Source: Symbiodinium natans (taxonomy: Eukaryota > Sar > Dinophyceae > Suessiales > Symbiodiniaceae). From it: DNA of 46,461 nucleotides. Under the pieces are notes generated by a model. It searched no databases. It was not told the DNA's origin and saw only the letters and a list, made by a program, of their open reading frames with translations. The position numbers were made by a program, and so were the translations under genes. Shown here piece after piece: positions 38,301 to 46,461 of the stretch. The stretch is taken from NCBI GenBank assembly GCA_905221605.1, contig CAJNDS010000121.1, positions 175,001 through 221,461 of the forward strand. The letters are read 5' to 3'. How positions within the stretch are numbered: the stretch's first letter is position 1; each line of letters starts with the position of its first letter.

Positions 38301-38990
38301 AGGTGTGAAAACCATTCATACACGTGCTGCGCATGTATCTGCATGTATCTGCATGTATCTGCCTACAGATTCAAGTGTGCAAAACACGTCCACGCACGGC
38401 TGCCAATCGCAGGACACATGCTCTAGATTCTCCCGCAAGGCTTTTGCTTGGGCACACGAAACTTGAACACACAGCGCACAGACTGCACATAAGAAAGCAT
38501 CAACAAACCCCACGCCTCGCAGGGAGCTTCGAGCGTGACAGAGTGCTCTGACCAATACACGGCCGGAGCGCAGCGAGAGGACGACGCTTCCGGCAACTCT
38601 CCTTTCACCGAGTCTGACATGAACGGGAAAGCCTTGAAGTCGGAAGCTTTGGTAAGTTTCTCCATGACATAGGAGAAGATGGGGAGCTAAGGAGTCTGTT
38701 AAGGCTCAGAATGGGAGCCTGGGAAACCTCCAGCGCTCCAGAGTTGGCTAAGTCAAGGCGAATCAAGGGGGCAACCACGCCTCAGAGGCTTCGAAATGGA
38801 GAAGCAGGGCCACTGCGAAGCGGCAAAAGCCGCCTCAAGAGCCCCAACGACAAGGGCGGGGTCATCACAGCTTCAAGACGAAAAGAGCGTGCACATAGGC
38901 ACAAGCAGGCTTTTCTGCCTACCACCGGCACGTAGGCACGTGGGGCACCAGGCAGAGCAAATCCAGCTTTCTGCATGGCTGCGACGGCAA

Positions 38991-41050
38991 ATGCACGGGC
39001 GCAGCCCTGGGTGCAGAAGGCGCAGCGCTTGCTTGCATGCATGCCAGGTCCGCTTCAGCTCCGACCCAGCACCCAGGCAGTGCTGCAGACACAGAAGCCT
39101 GGAGTGTCACATGTGCTCCCGCAATCCAGTCCACATCCGTAACCGGCACATAGGCGCAAGGGCGTCTCGTGCAAGGTCGCCCGCACATGCAGGTCAGATG
39201 CCTCTCTGGAACCTACCAAGCAGCCACGGCAGCTTGGCGTTCAAGCTTTGGACATCCACGCGCCATCGGCAACGAACCTACCTGAGGCATTCTGAAGCAC
39301 AGGCAAGCAGCTCGCGTCAGCAGCCAACGGCTCAGTCAGTGTGGGCTTAACTGGCCAGATGAAAGCAAGCAGCAACGCGCGAAGCGACTTTGACACGCCA
39401 TGGCTGAGTGCAGCCGGCAGCCGGCACAGATGAACGTCAGAGGCCAGAAACCTGGAAACTTGTGAGCACCGGAAAGAGGCTTGCGAGCATATCAAGCTTT
39501 GTGCAAGGCTGCGACGGCAAATGCACGGGCGCAGCCCTCGGTGCAGAAGGCGCAGCGCTTGCTTGCATGCATGCCAGGTCCGCTTCAGCTCCGACCCAGC
39601 ACCCAGGCAGTGCTGCAGACACAGAAGCCTGGAGTGTCACATGTGCTCCCGCAATCCAGTCCACATCCGTAACCGGCACATAGGCGCAAGGGCGTCTCGT
39701 GCAAGGTCGCCCGCACATGCAGGTCAGATGCCTCTCTGGAACCTACCAAGCAGCCACGGCAGCTTGGCGTTCAAGCCTTTGACATCCACGTGCCATCGGC
39801 AACGAACCTACCTGAGGCATTCTGAAGCACAGGCAAGCAGCTCGCGTCAGCAGCCAACGGCTCAGTCAGTGTGGGCTTAACTGGCCAGATGAAAGCAAGC
39901 AGCAACGCGCGAAGCGACTTTGACACGCCATGGCTGAGTGCAGCCGGCAGCCGGCACAGATGAACGTCAGAGGCCAAAAACCTGGAAACTTGTTGAGAGC
40001 ACCGGAAAGAGGCTTGCGAGCATATCAAGCTTTGTGCAAGGCTGCGACGGCAAATGCACGGGCGCAGCCCTCGGTGCAGAAGGCGCAGCGCTTGCTTGCA
40101 TGCATGCCAGGTCCGCTTCAGCTCCGACCCAGCACCCAGGCAGTGCTGCAGACACAGAAGCCTGGAGTGTCACATGTGCTCCCGCAATCCAGTCCACATC
40201 CGTAACCGGCACATAGGCGCAAGGGCGTCTCGTGCAAGGTCGCCCGCACATGCAGGTCAGATGCCTCTCTGGAACCTACCAAGCAGCCACGGCAGCTTGG
40301 CGTTCAAGCTTTGGACATCCACGCGCCATCGGCAACGAACCTACCTGAGGCATTCTGAAGCACAGGCAAGCAGCTCGCGTCAGCAGCCAACGGCTCAGTC
40401 AGTGTGGGCTTAACTGGCCAGATGAAAGCAAGCAGCAACGCGCGAAGCGACTTTGACACGCCATGGCTGAGTGCAGCCGGCAGCCGGCACAGATGAACGT
40501 CAGAGGCCAGAAACCTGGAAACTTGTGAGCACCGGAAAGAGGCTTGCGAGCATATCAAGCTTTGTGCAAGGCTGCGACGGCAAATGCACGGGCGCAGCCC
40601 TCGGTGCAGAAGGCGCAGCGCTTGCTTGCATGCATGCCAGGTCCGCTTCAGCTCCGACCCAGCACCCAGGCAGTGCTGCAGACACAGAAGCCTGGAGTGT
40701 CACATGTGCTCCCGCAATCCAGTCCACATCCGTAACCGGCACATAGGCGCAAGGGCGTCTCGTGCAAGGTCGCCCGCACATGCAGGTCAGATGCCTCTCT
40801 GGAACCTACCAAGCAGCCACGGCAGCTTGGCGTTCAAGCCTTTGACATCCACGTGCCATCGGCAACGAACCTACCTGAGGCATTCTGAAGCACAGGCAAG
40901 CAGCTCGCGTCAGCAGCCAACGGCTCAGTCAGTGTGGGCTTAACTGGCCAGATGAAAGCAAGCAGCAACGCGCGAAGCGACTTTGACACGCCATGGCTGG
41001 GTGCAGCCGGCAGCCGGCACAGATGAACGTCAGAGGCCAGAAACCTGGAA
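38991..41050 (+). repeat. Higher-order tandem: monomers A(530)-B(533)-A'(530)-B'
   Basis: Units begin at about 38991, 39521, 40054 and 40584. Units 1 and 3 share CAAGCTTTGGACATCCACGC; units 2 and 4 share CAAGCCTTTGACATCCACGT. The 1063-bp dimer is thus repeated almost exactly. Frames repeated in the array reflect the repeat, not genes. Confidence 0.92.
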
Positions 41051-42190
41051 ACCTGTAAGCACCGGAAAGAGGCTATCACAACTTGGGAGCAAATCAAGTT
41101 TCCTGCATGGCTGCATAATGCTGCATACAAATATGCATGGGCCCAGACCTTGGTGCACAAGGCACTGCGCTTGACTGCATGCATGCCAGGTCCGTTTCAG
41201 CTCTGACCCAGCACCCAGGCAACGCTGCAGACACAGAAGCCTGCACAGTCGTATGAAGTGCTTCCGCACTCCTGTCCGCATCCCAGCTCGCGTCACCATT
41301 CAGTGTGGGTCTAGCCGGAGTGGAAGCAAACAGGAACACGCGAAAGACACGCCATGGCCCAGCGCAGGCAGCAACCAGCAGCTGTCCTAGATGAACGGGC
41401 CAGAACCTGGAAACTTGCCAACGCCAGGGGGCTCTGACAACTTGGAGCAGATCAGGGCGCAGCCCTCGGTGCAGAAGGTGCAGCGCTTGCTTGCACGCAT
41501 GCCAGGTCCGCCTCAGCTCTGACCCAGCACCCAGGCAGCGCTGCAGACACAGAAGCCTGGAGAGTCACACGACGTGCTTCCACACTCCAGTCCCCACCTG
41601 CAACCTGCGCACAGGCGCAAGGCTCTTTCGCGCAAGTCAGATACCTCTAAACCCTACCTGAAGCATGGGCAAGTCAGCTCACTCACCAGTGGTTCTTCAA
41701 TCTGCCGCCTAAACGGTCGCTGGTACTTGCTGCTCTGCTCTATGGAATGACATGGCCAGGAATGGCCACTCCAACGTGATCAAGCACATCAAGAAGCATC
41801 CGTATGAGACAGGTAAGACGAAGCGTCTGACGCAGCGTCGTTCACAACATCGTTCGTCTGCAACCACGCCTCCATGCAGCCGCTTGCGGTCATGCATCGT
41901 GCAATGCTGCAAGGTCTGACTGACAGGCACACATGCACTGCAGACAAAGAAGGCGCTAGTGCGCAGGTTTCTTTCATGCAAGGCTCTTTGAGATGCGTGG
42001 GTTTGCGCAGACTGCCAGCACCCACCGAGCTGTCTCAAACAACCTGCAAGGCTGAAAGGCCAGCCGACAAGCATCGGAGCATCTGCAATGCCCGGGTTCA
42101 CTTGCAGGAACAATGCTGCCTTTTGATGGGCCTCCTACTCTGATGGTGATCCATTCCTCCAGGATCTCCTGACCTGGCCCAGCCATGGCC
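41030..42190 (+). repeat. Internal duplication, copy i
   Basis: Matches 43900-45420 almost base for base from CCTGTAAGCACCGGAAAGAG onwards. Offset is about 2.88 kb at the left and 3.23 kb at the right, because copy ii has an extra 315-bp unit and this copy lacks about 37 bp near 41452. Confidence 0.88.
41752..41920 (+). pseudogene. BED-like module, copy 3
   Basis: A plus-strand ATG frame reads MARNGHSNVIKHIKKHPYET and continues GKTKRLTQRRS to a TGA. In the same frame just upstream is AGTCCSALWND, so here the cysteine pair and the histidine part are in phase. Copy 4 at about 44978-45146 is nearly identical (one K-to-Q-type change). Stops soon after. Confidence 0.35.
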
Positions 42191-42420
42191 ATGACAGCGC
42201 ACAGCCTCACAAAGAGCTTGCAGCCGGGGCGCTCATTCAAATGTCTCAGCACAGTCCAGCTATGCCCCTTGTTTTGGGCCCGCGATCTGGGCCAAACTAC
42301 GTTACTTGCGTGTATAATGCATAATCTGAGGGGGCTACTTCGAGGCCCTGCCCAATCCAAGACAGGTCATTTCTTAAAACTTTCGGTGGATCTCAGCTGG
42401 TGACTCAACCCGATTGGGAT
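42190..42420 (+). repeat. Truncated 3' part of BED-like module copy 3
   Basis: Relative to copies 1, 2 and 4, about 60 bases after CACAAAGAGCTT are missing; homology resumes at GGGGCGCTCATTCAAATGT. Confidence 0.6.
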
Positions 42421-43440
42421 CTCTGCATCACAGCTCTAGCGAATCTTCGGACCCAAGCTTCGCCTTAAGCGGAGCACGACGTGCACCCCAGGTGTTAGCG
42501 TGCGCAGAGGGAGGCTTTGGACCCACATCATCGCTTGCCCCACATTGCTTCTTAGCTTTGAGGCCTTCTGGCAAGTACCAGGGTACACAAACTGGGAAGA
42601 GCTACTTTGCTGCAACCTGCGGAGAAGTTTGGACCGCACAGCTACTCTGGGCACCCCCACCCTTTACAACTTTGCTAGAAGATGCCGTCGGAGGACGCAA
42701 GCAATTTCGGGACGTTTCTTGAAATGTGCAGACTGGACATGCAGCCCTTGGTGAATGGGTGAAGTCTCTTCCGCGTCAGGGCTCTTATCTGAATCCTTAA
42801 AGATTGTAGTGTTAGGGCGAATCGGGTCGCAAGTGCGGCAGTCCCTGGTCTAAAATCTCGGGCTTATGCTTCAACGGTTGAGGATTTAGGGTTTAGGATT
42901 GAGGGTGTGGGCGGCTGATTTCATGTGCAAACGAGGTCCATCTTAGCTCTGATCGGCAACGCTGCAGAAACGAATGCCTTCAGAGCCACATGACGTGCCC
43001 CCGCACTCCAATCCACACCCTCAACCGGCACGCAGGCCCAAGGGTCGCTCGGACAACTCTGCTACAAGATCGCCTTGTGGGTCAAATACCTCCGGAACCT
43101 GATTCAAAGTAATTCAAAGTCACCGAAGAGTTTTTCTTCAGCTTTATGGAGGCCGAGCTATTTCGTGCTTCGGAAGAGCACGCGGCAGGCTGCTCTTGCT
43201 TCTCGCAAGTGCAAAAGGCGGTTCCATGGCAGACGTAAAGACAAAAGGGCCTTTGCATGGTTGGGCAGGAGACACGCGGGCCGACCAGAGGACCGATTGC
43301 ACAGTTGGCTAGCTGCCTTTAGTGCCTTTGACATCTCCCTCTCGCAAGCATTCTGAAACACAAGCACGCCATGCAGGGCAGCCGGCACCCGGCTCAGATG
43401 ATCAGAGGCCAGACATCTGAAAACTTGCGAGCTTTCTGCA
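42420..43440. other. Low-copy repeat-derived DNA, no gene recognised
   Basis: Contains a relic of the 23.5-24.2 kb tandem family (42640-42760), a short telomere-like patch at about 42880-42905 and a 93-codon plus frame (43075-43356) of no recognisable family. Confidence 0.45.
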
Positions 43441-44300
43441 CAGTGGGAGTGGAAAATTCCTGCGCGCAGCCCTGGGTGCAGAAGGCACTGCGACTGCTTG
43501 CATGCATGCCAGGTCCGTTTCTCTGACCCAGCAGCACCCAGGCAATGCTGCAGACACAGAAGCCTGGAGTGTCACATGACGTGTTGCCGCACTCCAGTCC
43601 ACATCCGCAACCGGCACACAGGCGCAAGGGCGTCTCGTGCAAGGTCGCCCGCACATGCAGGTCAGATGCCTCTCTGGAACCTACCAAGCAGCCACGGCAG
43701 CTTGGCGTTCAAGCCTTTGACATCCACGTGCCATCGGCAACGAACCTACCTGAGGCATTCTGAAGCACAGGCAAGCAGCTCGCGTCAGCAGCCAGCGGCT
43801 CAGTCAGTGTGGGCTTAACTGACCAGATGAAAGCAAGCGGCAACGTGCGAAGCGACTTTGACACGCCATGGCTGAGTGCAGCCGGCAGCCGGCACAGAAT
43901 GGCACAGATGAACGTCAGAGGCCAGAAACCTGGAAACCTGTAAGCACCGGAAAGAGGCTATCACAACTTGGGAGCAAATCAAGTTTCCTGCATGGCTGCA
44001 TACAAATATGCATGGGCCCAGACCTTGGTGCACAAGGCACTGCGCTTGACTGCATGCATGCCAGGTCCGTTTCAGCTCTGACCCAGCACCCAGGCAACGC
44101 TGCAGACACAGAAGCCTGCACAGTCGCATGAAGTGCTTCCGCACTCCTGTCCGCATCCCAGCTCGCGTCACCATTCAGTGTGGGTCTAGCCGGAGTGGAA
44201 GCAAACAGGAACACGCGAAAGACACGCCATGGCCCAGCGCAGGCAGCAATCAGCAGCTGTCCTAGATGAACGGGCCAGAACCTGGAAACTTGCCAACGCC

Positions 44301-44930
44301 AGGGGGCTCTGACAACTTGGAGCAGATCAAGCTGTCTGCATGGCTGCAGTGGAAAATGCGTGGGCGCAGGCCTCGGTGCAGAAGGCGCAGCGCTTGCTTG
44401 CATGCATGCCAGGTCCGCCTCAGCTCTGACCCAGCACCCAGGCAGCGCTGCAGACACAGAAGCCTGGAGAGTCACACGACGTGCTTCCACACTCCAGTCC
44501 CCACCCGCAACCTGCGCACAGGCGCAAGGGTCTTTCGTGCAAGTCAGACGCCTCGATCTAAAACCGACCTGCAGCATGGGCAAGTCCGCTCACGCACCAG
44601 TTGTTCTTCAGTCTCAGGGGGCTCTGACAACTTGGAGCAGATCAAGCTGTCTGCATGGCTGCAGTGGAAAATGCGTGGGCGCAGGCCTCGGTGCAGAAGG
44701 CGCAGCGCTTGCTTGCATGCATGCCAGGTCCGCCTCAGCTCTGACCCAGCACCCAGGCAGCGCTGCAGACACAGAAGCCTGGAGAGTCACACGACGTGCT
44801 TCCACACTCCAGTCCCCACCCGCAACCTGCGCACAGGCGCAAGGGTCTTTCGTGCAAGTCAGACGCCTCGATCTAAACCCGACCTGCAGCATGGGCAAGT
44901 CCGCTCACGCACCAGTTGTTCTTCAGTCTG
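44301..44930 (+). repeat. 315-bp tandem duplication
   Basis: AGGGGGCTCTGACAACTTGG begins copies at 44301 and 44616. The copies differ by about one base (CTAAAACCGACC against CTAAACCCGACC). Because 315 is a multiple of three, long repeated frames arise in several phases. Confidence 0.93.
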
Positions 44931-46461
44931 CCGCCTAAACGGTCGCTGGTACTTGCTGCTCTGCTCTATGGAATGACATGGCCAGGAATGGCCACTCCAA
45001 CGTGATCCAGCACATCAAGAAGCATCCGTATGAGACAGGTAAGACGAAGCGTCTGACGCAGCGTCGTTCACAACATCGTTCGTCTGCAACCACGCCTCCA
45101 TGCAGCCGCTTGCGGTCATGCATCGTGCAATGCTGCAAGGTCTGACTGACAGGCACACATGCACTGCAGACAAAGAAGGCGCTAGTGCGCAGGTTTCTTT
45201 CATGCAAGGCTCTTTGAGATGCGTGGGTTTGCGCAGACTGCCAGCACCCACCGAGCTGTCTCAAACAACCTGCAAGGCTGAAAGGCCAGCCGACAAGCAT
45301 CGGAGCATCTGCAATGCCCGGGTTCACTTGCAGGAACAATGCTGCCTTTTGATGGGCCTCCTACTCTGATGGTGATCCATTCCTCCAGGATCTCCTGACC
45401 TGGCCCAGCCATGGCCATGACAGCGCACAGCCTCACAAAGGGTTTTGGGAGAAGATCTGGAAGCAACCGAACCCAAACCGTGGCCAAGGCGATTGCAGTG
45501 CCTGCAGTCGTCTCACAGGAGAGACCAGGGCGCTCTTTCAAATGTAGGTCAAAGGCCAAACGATGCCCCTTGTTGTGGGCCCCTGATCTGGACCAAACTA
45601 CGTAGTTGCTTAGTACTTGCATATTTGATACATAAGATGTGGTCCTGAGAAACCCGAGAAAGGTCACTTCTCACCGACGGTGGGTCCGAGCTGACTCAAC
45701 CAGTCAGGGATCTCTGCATCACAGCTCTAGCCAGTTGGTGTCCAAAGCATGGGCCCTTGCAATTTAAAGGCCGAGATTTTCAGGGCCCATACCTCGAGCC
45801 CCAACCAGCGCTGCATTCCTCATAATGTCCAGACGATGGGACAAGAGTCCCACAAACAATCGCCCAATCTTCGGACCAGGGTTGTTTTTTTAAGCTAAAG
45901 AATCCGGATGCATGGGCCGCGAGTTCGGCCGCTGTCACGCGAACCCCAGGTTAGCACACATCCGGGACCCATGGCACACGGACCTGGGAATTCACGATTT
46001 AACACAATCCACACCTGCACCCACGTGGGCCAGTGCACAGTGAATGCAGGTGCACAAAACCAAGCTCCGTCCTGCAATTCTGAAAACCCACTGCACATGG
46101 AGCGCACGTCAAGAAGTATCTGAGTCGTGCAGACCTGACCTGTGGCTCAGTACACTGTGCTGCTGAGCACCAGAGCCTTCAGATGGCAAAATGAGGGCCG
46201 AGCATACACAAGAGCTCAGATCGAGCTTCGGCCCAAGCTGTGACATGGGCGGGGCCTCAAGGGCTCAAGGGCCAGCCCGGGTACGAAGTCTTGGGCCCCA
46301 CTGATGTTAACTTTGCTTTCTTCTCAAGCCCGCAGTGCGCCCGTGGCACGATCACCGCGCGATGCGCAAGGGGAAAGCCCACATCCAGGAGCTTTCACAC
46401 AGAGAGCGACACGTCTGCAGCTCAAGAAGCGGGAAAGAATCTCAGCCCGGTCATCGCATTT
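44925..46461 (+). pseudogene. BED-like module, copy 4 and its 3' flank
   Basis: Equivalent to 26580-28126 and, in its first half, to 41690-42190. It carries MARNGHSNVIQHIKKHP. Multiple stops and frameshifts in the remainder. Extends beyond the window. Confidence 0.35.

Larger units (their letters stand above)
38411..46461. repeat. Complex-repeat segmental duplication, block D2 (runs off the window)
   Basis: Second copy of block D1. It begins with the same GCTCTAGATTCTCCCG landmark and reaches CAGCCCGGTCATCGCATT at the window end, equivalent to 28125 in D1. Compared with D1 it has extra tandem CATGCATGCC units and a second BED-like module. Confidence 0.8.

Noticed and set aside
38796-45340. 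Many 80-236-codon frames repeated between units
   Set aside because: They follow repeat periods (530/533, 1063, 315 bp) on both strands and all phases; no start context, domain or codon-position constraint is apparent.
1-46461. rRNA genes, tRNA genes or dinoflagellate spliced-leader sequence
   Set aside because: I looked for characteristic boxes and the leader core and saw none, so the dinoflagellate suggestion rests only on weak composition and AG|G evidence.

Overview
This is eukaryotic nuclear DNA. There is no operon-like structure, rRNA, tRNA or CRISPR, and no long intact ORF. Two kinds of sequence alternate. The first (about 1-21.2 kb and 28.8-38.3 kb) is full of short interstitial arrays of the telomere-type heptamer TTTAGGG/CCCTAAA and degenerate variants such as TTCAGGG, TTTGGGG and CTCAAACC. 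The second (about 21.2-28.5 kb and 38.4-46.46 kb) is a GC-rich complex-repeat block present twice. TTTAGGG fits plants, many green algae, dinoflagellates, chromerids and oomycetes. The base composition and the frequent AG|G acceptors suggest a large-genome protist, such as a dinoflagellate or a prasinophyte-like alga. I cannot name the organism.

The most interesting feature is what lies between the telomere-like arrays. Most gaps hold one GC-rich island of 40-180 bp. Read on the minus strand, many islands give an exon-like peptide flanked by a pyrimidine-rich AG acceptor (mostly AG|G) and a GT donor. About 35 candidate exons are listed. Examples are 743-805, 4763-4825, 7543-7612, 9026-9127, 9808-9864, 11715-11783, 12850-12927, 19936-20086 and 29821-29898. 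A plausible initiator ATG lies at 18635, and candidate stops at 31109 and 34048. The simplest reading is several minus-strand, intron-dense genes whose introns are made largely of telomere-like repeats. I recognise no protein family. Visible properties are a basic NLS-like exon, an acidic exon, cysteine-rich exons and hydrophobic exons. Many islands are also open on the plus strand, so strand and boundaries need RNA evidence.

Mobile and palindromic DNA sits in these presumed introns. A 3.47-kb element (13561-17033) has 27-28-bp terminal inverted repeats next to (TA)n. It contains a 218-bp tandem duplication, small hairpins, a degenerate CTAAACACTA field and a 49-bp satellite that reverses orientation. 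A family of palindromes with TACTTGGAGGTTCATGG-like ends occurs at about 1.85, 5.55, 10.74 and 38.13 kb. An 87-bp inverted pair lies at 1981/2971.

The complex-repeat blocks share about 16 copies of a roughly 530-bp unit containing GCATGCATGCC. Four of these form a higher-order tandem (530+533 bp, twice) at 38991-41050. Four copies of another module carry a decayed segment resembling the C-terminal half of a BED zinc finger. Paralogous exon sets at 18.8-20.8 kb and 35.2-35.7 kb lie beside the two repeat blocks, suggesting that a gene plus its flanking block was duplicated.
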